Source of the DNA: Dipteronia dyeriana
Lineage: Eukaryota; Streptophyta; Magnoliopsida; Sapindales; Sapindaceae
Assembly (NCBI GenBank): GCA_032871835.1
Contig: CM065296.1
Coordinates: forward strand, 59,228,186-59,292,185
Direction: 5' to 3'
DNA length: 64,000 nucleotides
The position numbers and the translations under genes were made by a program. The notes beneath the pieces are model-generated. The model saw only the letters and a program-made list of their open reading frames with translations. It had not been told where the DNA came from and did not search any database. Positions within the stretch are counted from its first letter, which is position 1. The number at the start of each line of letters is the position of its first letter. Shown here piece by piece: positions 10,717 through 22,024 of the stretch.

Positions 10717-12972
10717 TGTAGGGAAAATACGTGCAACGGAAGCATGAAAATTTATAAAATTAGCGTTTGGTATAAATAAAAAATTTCCCTTTTTAATAAC
10801 AAGAACCTTAACCCTAGATTAATTGATGTATATAATAAGTATCGTACATTTTTCTGGTGACGATTGAACTAGTGTCGAATTGAATCCGCAAGATCTTTCA
10901 ATCCAATCACGAACGTGAATCACCTAGGAGTATGGGCTCCTTTTCTTTAAATTGTATACCTGATGATGGAAACAAACAAAATATTTCTCTTTGTTACTCA
11001 CAATAATCCTCCAAGAGAAAAATCCAAGAACGTCTGGTCACTTGTGAATTATCAATCTACTTGATTGAAACTCGCGTGAACCCGATTCTATTTTGTACGC
11101 AAAACCCTTTTGATGTAAAGGATACTAGTGTACTATCGAAAACAAAAACGTTCCCCTTTTTTCTCTAGTTGACCGAATTCACACCCTATTTTTATGAGTT
11201 GACCAAATTTTGTTTAGAGTAAAAAACTAAAATTTTTCCCTCAAAAGTCTCTCTTGCTTGGCCGAATTCTCTCTTAAAAAATAACCTTGCTTGACCGAAA
11301 ATTTACTCGTAAAATCAAAGGGCTGGCCGAATTTCATGAGGTTGTATATACAGGATCATAAATCCTCTCCTAAGAAGGATTTACTTAGTTGGCAAGAATC
11401 TTTTTCTTAGATGGATTTACTTAGTGATAAAGAATCATTTTTCAAAAGGAATTCTACTCTACACCAAGACTCATAATCCAACTCATTAGAATATTTGTAA
11501 CCATAGTAAAGATTTCATAATTTGACTAGATAAATAATTCCTCGTATTTATCTACTTATCAAATATAGTCTTTAATATTAATTATACTACCAACAATAGT
11601 ATAATATTAGGGGACCATCTCCTACCAGGAAAAAGATTTTGACTTTTAATTAAATAATTAATTAATTACCAAATTAATTAATTTCCATTTAATTAATATA
11701 ATAAAATAAAAATAGTATAATTAAGCTAAACTATATAGCTTTGCCGCCCAACACATATTAATGGGTCAATATATTATTTTTCTTATTTTATTAAATCAAT
11801 TGGACCTTAATAAAAGGTCCACATGTGAAATAGACCCATTCTTATAAAAAGAAACAAGTCCACATGCCTCAATATAATTCTAAATGGACCCCTAAATTGA
11901 TCCGGTAGAATATATCAAGTGATCAATGCAAGTTCGTGTGGATTGAAGATCGTGGCGGGCTATCTAAATTTAAGCTCCAATAGACACAACCCAATCACAA
12001 TCAACAAATGATTCACTTAGGTCCGATCTATTCATTTTATTTCATTCCGCTAAAGAACTAAAACTGAACTCTTAAATAAAGATATAATAAGTTAATATTT
12101 CTCATTCATACATTTGACAACCTTTTTGGAGAAAGTGTATCCTTATGAAGAATATCAGTAATCGCCAAGAGCTCATAGACCGCCTATAGCTCTCCAAGTT
12201 ACCATATTTACTCATGACCACATTTTGAACTTGGATATTTTGACTTGTCCAGAAGCCATGTTTCAATAGACACTATTGACAACTTAGCGTTAAGATTTAA
12301 TATCCAATATCTCAACACATCCATATGATGATATTCTACTCTCATTTAATAAATGGAGCCACGATGTCCATATATATAAATGAAGTCCTCTAACGATTAA
12401 CAAATGAATACCACAAAACTATCGATGATAGACTTGTTATATAATCGTACTCATTGATAGCTCAAATGATAACACTTGCAACCATAAGTCCATCATTTAT
12501 CTCAAGATTGAGATAGACTCTCCGATTGTCTTCAAGTATAAACTTATCAATTGACGGTTCTATGTAAAGTATTTCACTGTGATCCAATTCAAAGCACCCA
12601 GTGCACTAGATTCTTTTGCCCAAAGACACCACACTTTGATGATTTTAGACTCATTATAACACATTTGATCCCACTCAATTGCTAGCAAAAGAATCTACAA
12701 CTTTGACAAGATAAAGGCGCACAACCTTTTATCTTAAGTTGTGGATATTATTCAAGACTAACTAAAGAATTGTGTCTACCTCATACATATCTATATATAT
12801 GACCAGTTCTTCTATTCTTATAGTCTTTTTACCTTATGATTATTTACTTTTGACATTTATAATAATTAAACTATAAATGCTATAAGATATGTTAAACTAG
12901 AAGTCACTTTACTAATATGAAAAGATTGTCAAATACATTATTATACTCTTGCTATCGAGCATAATCCCAACA
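10717..12972 (-). repeat. Element A 3' LTR
   Basis: It runs from TGTAGGGAAAATACG to ATAATCCCAACA and aligns along its whole length with 18246-20497. Shared landmarks are the repeated GCCGAATT stretches near 11160-11340 and the AGTGCACTAGATTCTTTTG block near 12600. Confidence 0.92.
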
Positions 12973-12990
12973 AACTCCCACTTTCTCTAT
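12973..12990 (-). other. Element A polypurine tract
   Basis: The minus strand reads GAGAAAGTGGGAGT directly before the 3' LTR, a purine run matching the purine tracts of elements C (38840) and D (46448). Confidence 0.75.
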
Positions 12991-13024
12991 CGTAAATGTG
13001 TTATATCTTTCATCCCTTTATTCT

Positions 13025-16000
13025 CTAGATGCCCATCTTTTCTAGAAGAGCCTTTGTAAAGGAATCCGCTAGATTATTTGCTGACGCGATCTTGGTAATC
13101 GTCACGTCACCCCTACGCACAATTTCCCTCAAAAGGTGATACTTTCTTTAAATGTGTTTCCCTCTCTTATGACTTATTGGTTCTCTCGAATTAGCCACTA
13201 CTCTACTATTGTCACAATAGGTAGTGATCTGCTTATTCGCATCAGGAACCACTTCAAAGTCAATCAAGAATTGGCGGAGCCAGACAGCCTCTTTAGCAGC
13301 CTCGCATTCAGCAACATACTCAGCTTCCATAGTGGAATCAACAATACAAGATTGCTTGATACTCTTCCGTATGACTGCCCCTCATCTAATAGTAAACACA
13401 GATCCTGATGTTGATCTCCTAGAGTCAGAATCTGACTGAAAATTAGAATCTGTATACCCAACGGGAATTAAATCCCCTCTAGAGTATACAAGCATATAAT
13501 CTCTTGTTCTCTTGAGATACTTGAAAATATGCTTGACTGTCGTCCAGTGATCAGGACTAGGCTTCGATTGAAACCTGCTAACTATGCCTATAACAAAACA
13601 AATATCTGGTCTAGTACAGAGCATTGTATACATGAGACTTCCAACTGCCGATGCATATGGAACTCTACTCATGAATTGCTCTTCATACTCATTCTTAGGA
13701 ACTTGTTCTTTAGAAAGTCTGATTCCATGTCTGAAAGGTAACATACCTTTCTTGGAATCTTGCATGGTAAACCTAGACAAGATTTTATTTATGCATGAAG
13801 CTTGAGATAATGCAATCGTTCTATTCTTGCTATCCCTTATGACTTGGATACCAAGAATATAACTTGATTCTCCTAAGTCCTTCATATAAAATTGTTTTGC
13901 TAACCATTCTTTTATTGATATCAATACACTTACATCGTTTCCGATGAGTAGTATATCATCAACGTAAAGAACTAGGAAAAACGAACTTGTCACTTTTAAT
14001 CTTTTTTGTATACACATGGTTCATCAAGGTTTTGAATATATCCAAATTTTTCACGGCTTGATCGAACCTTATGTTCCAGGATCTGGATGCTTGTTTCAAC
14101 ACATATATGGATCTTTGCAACTTGCATACCTTTTTCCTCTTGGCCTTTTTCAATGAATCCTTCTGGTTGCATCATATAGATGCTTTCGTCAATACTTCCA
14201 TTAAGGAAAGCTGTCTTGACATCCATTTTTCAAATCTCTAGGTCTAAAGATGCCACAATGGATAAGAGTATCCTAATGGATTTAAGCATGGCCATAGGAG
14301 AGAAGGTTTCTTCATAATAAACACCTTCCTTCTGTGTATAACCTTTAGCTACCAATCTAGCTTTAAAGGTTTCCACCTTTCCATCCATTCCTCTTTTCCT
14401 CTTGTATACCCACTTGCACCCTATGAGTTTTATCCTTTTAGGCAAGTCTACAAGAGACCAGACTTTGTTTTTAAACATAGATTAAATTTCGGATTGCATT
14501 GCCTTTTGCCAATGGCGACAATCAACATCTTCTATCACTTCGTTGTACGTATAGGGATTATCATCGTCTGGAAGATTCTCTACAGATTCTCCTAGACCGA
14601 TGTATCTCTAGGGTTGTCTACTAACCCTCCCACTATGATGAGGTATGTTAGATTGTTGATCTTGTGTTGGTACAGAACTTACAATTGGGCTTAGTTGTGA
14701 AACCTCTTATGGAATTGTATCTCTTGAAAGCTCATTCAGGACAATTATATTTTTAGGCACAAAATTATTCATATAGCCCTCTTTCAGAGATTTAACATTT
14801 GTTGAAACAAATACTGTAAGATCTGAAGGATTATAGAAATAATATCCTTTTGTTCCTTTTGGATACCTTACAAATATGCATGTTTTCTAAACGGGACTCC
14901 ATCTTTTCTGTCATTCCTTTTAACACGTGTTTAAGTGTTGTAAAATCTTTAAGTGTTGTAAACTAGGCTTTCGCCCTGTCCACAACTCATGTGGTGTTTT
15001 AGGAATTGACTTAGATGGTACATCGTTTAGAATGTACATAGCAGTTTGTAAAGTATATCCCCAAAAAGAATTATGGAGCGTTGAATAACTCAATATAGAC
15101 CTAACCATGTCCAAAAAAAATTATATTTCTCATTTCTGCCACCCCATTTTGTTGAGGTGTACCTGGTGCAGAAACTGAGAAATTATCCCAATATCAATAA
15201 GATATTGCTGAAACTCACCAGATAGATATTCTCCACCACGATGAGACCTCAGGATTTTTATGTGTTTCTCAAACTGATTTTCTACTTCAGCTTTAAATGC
15301 TTTGAACATGTCAAAAGCATCCGACTTATGTCTCATAAGATACACATAGCTAAATCTTAAGTAATCATCCGAGAAAGTGATGAAGTGCTCATATCCACTT
15401 CTTGCTTGAATGCTCTTACATCCACACACATCATTGTGTACCAATCCTAAACATTTGATGGCTCTTGTGCCTTTGGTCGTGAATGACCTTTTGGTCATTT
15501 TACCTTCCAAACAAGATTCACAAGTTAGTAGATCATCAACCTTTAAGTCACTTAGAGGTCCGTCACTAACCAATCTTTTAATCCTATTTAGGTTAATATG
15601 ACCAAGGCACAAATGCCATAGGTAGATTTCATCTTTTGATAATTTTATTCTTTTATGATTAGGTTCCGTTGATTCCATGTCTAACAAGTGAGAGATATTT
15701 CTATGCAAGTAGAATAAACTGTTTTTCAATGTACCTTTACAAACAAATTTGTTATTCTTATTAATAATAAAACCTTTATTAAAAGTAACCGAATATCCAA
15801 ATTTATTTAGACAAGAGACCGAAATTAAATTCCTCTTGAATTGTGGTACATAATAAACGTTTATTAAAACTAAATGCCTATAAGAATATAAATTGATTCT
15901 AATATCTCTCACTACACTAATAGACACCAACGCTCCATTGCCTAAATGCAAGTTGAATTCATTCTTATTTAGTCTATTCCTTTTACCCTTATTTTTTTGG

Positions 16001-16701
16001 TCTCCTTCTAAGAAGGCCCAAGTTACTTTTCTTCTGTTGTTTCTTGACTCTTCTAACGGGTCTTAACAGTATCAACTTTACTAACCATATGAATCTCTTG
16101 ACCCTTGCCTTTCACAAGGATATTCTCGATGCTTTGATCATTTTGCATCAGGCCTTGCAAGATGTTTTCCTAATTGTTCAAGGTGTATTCCAACTTAAAC
16201 TGATCAAAGAAATCTGACAGTAAGTTGACGATCATGTCAATTTTCATCTCATCATCTATCTCAGCACCATTCAGTTCAGCAGTGTTGAGATGTGCTATGA
16301 CTTTCATCATGTGATCTTCACACCCTGTCCAGGTTTCATTCTAAGATTCATTAAAGCAGTCACTACCTCTCTCTTAGTCATCCTAAACCTCATAACAAAC
16401 ATCTCCTCTAGAGACAACATAATATCAATAGCAGTCTCCATTCTTTCATGTTGTTGTTGTTGCAACACGTCGAAGATGGTAGCCATAATGTAAAATTTAG
16501 CCATCTCATGTGAAGACTCTCACTGCCGATACTCATCTCTTTGCTCTTGAGTAGATTCATTAGTAAAAGTGGTTAAGGAATAGACATAACGAATTTATGT
16601 TTTTCAGCTTGCAATAACAACTCAATTTTTCTTTTCCATGTGACATAATTATCACCAGTTAAAGTATTGTCTTTTGGGATGTTGATTAGGGATATGGTCA
16701 T
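13025..16701 (-). pseudogene. Element A gag-pol remnant (Copia)
   Basis: Gag begins at 16701 (MTISLINIPKDN) and hits TAA at 16575-16573, codon 43. A helical gag core follows (ATIFDVLQQQQHERME, 16490-16440). The zinc knuckle is missing and the protease keeps only its second half (VPQFKRNLISVSCLNKF, about 15850), with no Asp-Ser-Gly motif. Then come the GAG-pre-integrase segment (LWHLCLGHINLNRI; CESC), integrase core with Asp and GGEY motifs (15500-15230), and the NKMGW/NGV end near 15140. Reverse transcriptase spans 14478-13700 with intact YVDDILLIGND at about 13950. RNase H follows (SRRSTSGSVF at 13390, MEAEYVAECEAAKEA at 13320), ending LADSFTKALLEK with stop at 13027-13025. Several frameshifts separate these parts. 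Nonfunctional. Confidence 0.9.
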
Positions 16702-17466
16702 GATTTCTGAACAATAACAAAAATTATATAAGTAAATAATCATGATAAAGCACTTTCGAATATTTATTTTGAATTATAAATAAAATAATTCAATCTTAAA
16801 ATTCAACAGTGATCCAACACCCATAAATGTCACGCCTCCTTTGGGAGTTCGCACTATTTACTAGTTGGACTAGGTCCCACCTAATTGTTAGCATAACAAC
16901 CAGCGTTTTCAATTTTAGTCTTGCAATTTTATTAACAAGAACTCTTGGGAGGATATTAATAAAATTACATTGAGTGTGTAACCAAGTTATCGACATTCAA
17001 TACGTTCCCTCATAAATATCCCTCCTTTGGGATTTGATATCGTTTGGGCCAATTGTCTAGTCTATCATTGTAAGGAAGTATCTTGCTAAATTACATTCAT
17101 AAATGCCCCTTTGAGCGTTATTACATGCAATATAAAGCTTAACTAAACTTGGAGGCCGTATGTGTTCCAAAATACCTTCTCCCACTCAATCATTTAAGGC
17201 GCGTGATCGAATTCAGTAGAATGATTTACCAAGTTATCTAGATGCCAATTAGATATCTAAATCATTCAATGCATGTTCATACCAAAAGATATATATGAGT
17301 GACACTCCTACTCTATATGACGTGTTATTAAACAATGACAATCATTGCAATATTTACAAAAAATATAAATAGCTACAATTTTGGTCCATCCTAGAAAAGC
17401 AAGTAAATTACATGTCTTGGAATACAAAAAACTCATTTCTTGGCGAAACAAGTCTTCATGCGACCT

Positions 17467-17796
17467 TCATCGTTTGGCCTCCCTTGGCTGCCTCTCGTGG
17501 ATGTGCGCACCCTTAGCTTCCTTCCCATGGATGTGCGTATGCCACAACCCCATAAAGGGCTGCCATGCGCAGCCTATGGCTTCCATAGGGCTGCCGTGCG
17601 TAGCCCATGCCAAAACAAACGTGGTCGCGTGATCTTCGCACGCACGTTTGTTGCTATGGCTCGCACGGTCCCAAACTTGTTCCGGTTGCTTCAAATTCTT
17701 CAAACCTTCCAGTCTTCGATACTTGAATGTTTTACAGAAGAATTTTAAATAAAAAAATACTGCAGTTTTTTTATTTATTATTACAATATAGTGCAA
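17467..17796 (-). CDS. Leader ORF of element A, 109 codons, unknown product
   Basis: This ORF lies in sense with the element, upstream of gag, over the GC-rich island. Its middle part (QPEQVWDRAS, then SNKRACEDHA, then HGSPMEAIGCAWQPF) is matched at most positions by the minus-strand ORF of element C at 51987-52169. I recognise no domain. The ORF may be a by-product of GC-rich sequence lacking stop codons, so function is not claimed. Confidence 0.35.
   Translation of the reverse strand: MHYIVIINKKTAVFFYLKFFCKTFKYRRLEGLKNLKQPEQVWDRASHSNKRACEDHATTFVLAWATHGSPMEAIGCAWQPFMGLWHTHIHGKEAKGAHIHERQPREAKR
17569..17594. other. Inverted repeat (hairpin) in the element A leader
   Basis: Arms GCAGCCTATGG and CCATAGGGCTGC pair over 11 bp with one bulged G and a 3-base CTT loop. 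The same site in element C (52035-52060) keeps most of the pairing. Confidence 0.6.
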
Positions 17797-17952
17797 TTTT
17801 TTTTATTACAACAAAAAATAATAAAAAAAAAACTTAGCAACTACCAAGAAGGAAATTATGGCGATGATAGACCACCCTTCGTGTTACAATCCCAAAACAA
17901 AAATATATTGAAGTTCTATGACCAAAATTGAGCAATAACAATCCATATATAA

Positions 17953-17956
<4 letters not shown>

Positions 17957-18000
<44 letters not shown>
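17957..18000. repeat. (TA)n microsatellite in the element A leader
   Basis: About 20 uninterrupted TA dinucleotides. The same site in element C (52433-52442) has only about five, so the run expanded in this copy. Confidence 0.9.
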
Positions 18001-18070
18001 CATTCCAATGTAAATATATATGCGAATACTTGGAGTGTCATCTCTTTCTAAAACATGCATATATAGAATA

Positions 18071-18245
18071 AAAAGAAAAATATTCACGTACACATACATC
18101 AATTAATCAAGGGTACAACCTGGCTCTAATACCAATTGTAGGGAAAATACGCATAGCGAAAGCGTGAAAATTTAAAATAAAAAGAAAAATATTCACGTAC
18201 ACATACATCAATTAATCAAGGGTACAATCTGGCTCTGATACCAAT
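18071..18245 (-). other. Duplicated primer-binding region of element A
   Basis: A 109-bp unit that includes the end of the leader, the primer site and the first ~40 bp of the LTR is present twice: TATTCACGTACAC starts at 18081 and 18190. Primer-site complements GGCTCTAATACCAAT (18122-18136) and GGCTCTGATACCAAT (18231-18245) match the 3' end of plant initiator tRNA-Met on the minus strand. The stub after the first copy (from 18137, TGTAGGGAAAATACG) is LTR sequence. The full 5' LTR starts after the second copy. Confidence 0.88.
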
Positions 18246-20497
18246 TATAGGGAAAATACGCACAGCGGAAGTGTGAAAATTTATAAAATTAGGGTTTGGT
18301 ATAAATAAAAAATTCCATTTTTAATAACAAGAACCTTAATCCTAGATTAATTGATGTATATAATAAGTATCATACCTTTTTCTCGTGACGACTGAACTAA
18401 CGCCGAATTGAATCCGCAAGATCTTCCAATCCAATCATGAACGTTAATCACCTAGGAGTGTGGGCTCCCTTTCTTTAAATTGTATACCTGAGGATGGAAA
18501 CAAACAAAATCTTTCTCTTTGCTAATCACAATAATCCTCCAAAAGAAAAATCCAAGAACGTCCTGTCACTTGTGAATTATCAATCTACTTGATTGAAACT
18601 CGAGTGAACCCGATTCGATTTTGTACACAAAACCCTTTTGATATAAAGGATACTAGTGTACTATCGAAAACAAAAACGTTCCCCTTTTTTCTCTAGTTGG
18701 CCGAATTCACACCCTATTTTTATGAGTTGACCGAATTTTGTCTAAAGCAAAAACACTAAATATTTTCCCTCAAAACTCTCTCTTACTTGGCCGAATTCTC
18801 TCTTAGAAAATAACCTTGCTTGGCCGAAATTTTACTCATAAAAACATAGGGCTGGCCAAATTTCATGAGGTTGTATATATATATATATATGATCATAAAT
18901 CCTCTCCTAAGAAGGATTTACTTAGTTGGTAAGAATCTTTTCCTTATGTAGATTTACTTGGTGATGAAGAATCCTTTTTCAAAATGAATTCTACTCTACA
19001 CCAAGACTCATAATCAACCTCATTAGAATATTTGTAACCATATTAAAGATTTCCTAATTTAACTAGATAAATAATTCCTTGTATTTATCTACTTATCAAA
19101 TATAGTCTTTAATATTAATTATATTACCAACAATAGTATAATATTAGAAGACAATCTCCTACTAGGAAAAAGAATTTGACTTTTAATTAAATAATTAATT
19201 AATTTCCATTTAATTACTATAATAAAATAAAAATAATATAATTTAGTTAAACTATATAGCTTTGCCGCCCAACACATATTCATGGGCCAATATATTATCT
19301 TTTTATTTTATTAAATCCATTGGACCTTAATAAAAGGTCTACATGTGAACTAGACCCATTCTTACAAAAAGAAACAAGTCCACATGCCACAATACAATTC
19401 CAGATGGACCTCTAAATTGGTCCGGTAGAATATATCAAGTGATCCATGCAAGTTCGTGTGGATTGGAGATCTTGTCAGGCTATCTAAATTTAAGCTCCAA
19501 TAGACACAACCCAATCACAATCAACAAATGATTCAATTAGGTCCGATCTATTAATTTTGGTTCATTCCAATAAAGAACTAAAATTGAACTCTTAAATAAA
19601 GATAGAATAAGTTAATATTTCTCATTCTTACCCTAGACAACCTTATTGGAGAAAGTGTATCCTCGTGAAGAATATTAGTAATCGTCAAGAGCTCATAGAC
19701 CACTTATAGCTCTCCAAGTTACCATATTTAGTCATATGACCACATTTTGAACTTGGAAATTTTGACTTGTCTAGAAACCATGTTTCAATAGACACTATTG
19801 AAAACTTAACGTTAAGATTTAATTTCCAATATTATAAAACATCCATATGATGATATTCCACTCTCATTTAATAAATGCAGCCACGATGTCCATATCTATA
19901 AATGAAGTCCCTTGTCGATTAACAAATGAATACCACCAAACTATCGAGGATAGACTATGTTATATAATCGTACTCAATGATAGCTCAAATGATAACACTT
20001 GCAACCATAAGTCCATCATTTATCTCAGGATTGAGATACACACTCTGATTATCTTTAAGTGAAAACTTTTATCCACTGACGGTTCTAGATAAAGTATTTC
20101 ACTGAGATCAAATTCAACGCACCCAGTGCACCAGATTCTTTTGCCCAAAGACACTACACTTTGATGAATTTAGACTCAACATAACATATTTGATCCCACT
20201 CAAATGCTAGCAAAAGAATCTACAACTTTGACAAGATAAAGACGCTCAACCTTTTATCTTAAGTTGTGAATATTATTCAAGACTAACTAAAGAATTGTGT
20301 CTACCTCATACATATCTGGATGTATGAACAATTCTTCTTTTCTCATAGTCTTTTGACCTTATGATTATTTACTTTTGACAATTATAATAATTAAACTATA
20401 AATACTATAAGATTTGTTAAACTAGAAATCACTTTATTAATATGAAAAGATTGTCAAATACATTATTATACTCTTGCTATCGAGCTTAATCCCAACA
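18246..20497 (-). repeat. Element A 5' LTR
   Basis: It starts TATAGGG (for TGTAGGG) and ends AATCCCAACA at 20497. Its partner is 10717-12972. Differences are scattered substitutions and small indels, such as an expanded TA run near 18880. Confidence 0.92.
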
Positions 20498-21013
20498 GAA
20501 TCCCTTTCGAAGGACGCCAAGCTGGAACTTGAATTACAAGTGGTTGATCATTTTAAGAGGTCCCCAGCCTATGATGCATTACTCCTTAGGGAGTTCCAAC
20601 GGGGGTTGGTCTCGGTTGGAGAATTCTTTAAGGTCAAGAATAGGGCGACTGAAAAGGATCGAGCCAACTATGAGCTATCAATCAAAAATCACGTAGATCG
20701 CTCGTTGGAGGCTCTTCGGATTCAAATGAAGGAGTGGAGAGCCTATTATCATAGCAAAGGCAAAGATCCCCATTCTATGCATCTGGAGGTCCCGTCCAAG
20801 CATTCTCTTTCGATTTCTTATGCTAGTCAAGAAACTAGTGTGGATGGGTCGGAGCCCGATGTTAGACCAGCCTCTGGAATGGATTACAACGAATGGATGG
20901 ATGATTCAGTTGACACAATCGCCTGGCCTTCTAATGAAAGTCTCTTACATGAATACAAAATGGTGCCTGATCTGAGCATCGATAAGGGCTCCAAATCCTC
21001 AGCCCCAACTTAG
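20498..21013 (+). pseudogene. Antisense ORF of the Tat element, part 2 (C-terminus)
   Basis: This continues the frame cut at 10716. It opens with ESLSKDAKLELELQVVDHF, then FQRGLVSVGEFFKVK and a basic/acidic helical section, and ends in an acidic Ser-rich tail with TAG at 21011-21013. Charged, Leu-rich heptad-like spacing suggests the coiled coil continues from part 1. There are no stops within this part, which is unusual beside the decayed gag-pol. The ATG-less start inside the element A LTR (20474) is an artefact. Confidence 0.8.
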
Positions 21014-22024
21014 GAATATTTGTAAAAAAATTCAGGATTAATAAATTCCATATTTTTCTTGATTACTTTTTGTTACGAATCCTGTTACGAATATTAAAAT
21101 GCCAAGTATCTTATTAACTTACCAATATCGTTGTAGGAGCCACTCTTTTTAAACATCAAGTATCTTATGAACTGGCTAAGGTCGTGGCCCGAATAACTTC
21201 TTCGTAATCTTAAATGCTAAGTATCTTATTAAACTGGCTAACGCAATTTTGAAGTTCCAAGTATCTTATTAAACTGGTTAACGTAATTTTAAGTTCCAAG
21301 TATCTTATTAACTTACCAATATCGTTGTCCGAGCAACTCTTTTTAAATGCCAAGTATCTTATGAACTGGCTAAGGTCGTGGCCCAAATAACTTCTTTGTA
21401 ATCTTAAACACCAATTATCTTATTAAACTGGCTAACACAATTTTAAGTGCCAAGTATCTTATTAACTGGCTAATATTAACCGAGTCATCTCAAAACAGGC
21501 AAGTAGATTTGTACTTGTGTTTCATACTAGGTTACTACCCAAATGTTATATCAAGGCTCACCATGATCATACGTTCAAGTCCTTACGCAAGTCACTGAGG
21601 ACGTCTTCTAGTTTTGTCTGCACAAGGGTTTACCGAATCGTTAAGTTCTGAATTGCTTAACACAGCTACGCAACTCAACGGGATTTTCCCGATGGTGCCC
21701 CAAGTCATTTTCTGGAATCTAGTGCATCGGGTTTGCCTTTTGGCTAAGGTCTTGGCTGACCTTGCTAGGCTGGCATCCTTCTTTGAGCTTCTCCGTCCAT
21801 TCTGAATTTTTTCCAAATTAATGGCCCCAAGCATTTTATTTTATGCAGTTTCATGTCATTATCATATGCTCAATCTTTTTCATATATTCTTATTATCATA
21901 TGTTCAGATTTCTGGAATCCTGTGTCGGGCTTTTATTCATAACTACAAAACTAACAATATGAAAATCCCAAACGATTGCTAAGAATAAAAAAAAAACATT
22001 CTGACTAAAAAATAAAAACAAATT
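21014..22024. other. Non-coding spacer between pol and antisense ORF of element G
   Basis: This corresponds to the variable 3' untranslated region of Tat elements. It holds the 194-bp higher-order repeat (21095-21480). The rest (21490-22024) is unique sequence with no supported gene. Confidence 0.6.
21095..21480. repeat. Tandem array with 194-bp higher-order period in the Tat 3' UTR
   Basis: The core CAAGTATCTTAT, or a one- to two-base variant, starts at 21103, 21157, 21218, 21258, 21297, 21351, 21412 and 21451. Spacings are 54, 61, 40, 39, 54, 61 and 39 bp. The first four monomers sum to 194 bp and the pattern then repeats, so this is a two-copy higher-order repeat of four monomer types. 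Confidence 0.9.

Larger units (their letters stand above)
16702..18121 (-). other. Element A untranslated leader
   Basis: About 1.4 kb between primer site and gag. The distal half repeats the motif CATAAATGTCACGCCTCCTT-like three times (near 16825, 17010, 17098) with gradual decay. A GC-rich island lies at 17450-17660 and a (TA)n run at 17957-18000. The same leader is present in element C. Confidence 0.7.
10717..20497 (-). mobile_element. Element A: family-2 Ty1/Copia retrotransposon inserted in the Tat antisense ORF
   Basis: Minus orientation: 5' LTR 20497-18246 (2252 bp), primer site at 18245, leader, gag-pol 16701-13025, purine tract, 3' LTR 12972-10717 (2256 bp). Flanks are AAATT (10712-10716) and GAATC (20498-20502), a decayed 5-bp duplication. 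Counting one copy of it, the antisense ORF reads through in frame across the insertion. The primer region is duplicated. Gag has a premature stop and the protease lacks its active-site motif, both shared with element C. Confidence 0.92.

Noticed and set aside
13136..13440. Plus-strand open frames over 13136-13439 (and the like at 39010-39602)
   Set aside because: They are opposite-strand shadows of the minus-strand Copia RNase H and RT.
20474..20497. Apparent start of the 179-codon frame 20474-21013
   Set aside because: These bases belong to the element A LTR; the real coding sequence begins after the target duplication, as the continuation of the ORF cut at 10716.
21095..21480. Regular short repeats resembling a CRISPR array
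   Set aside because: The spacing is uneven in a 54-61-40-39 pattern, the 'spacers' are themselves repeated, there are no cas genes, and the context is a plant retrotransposon.
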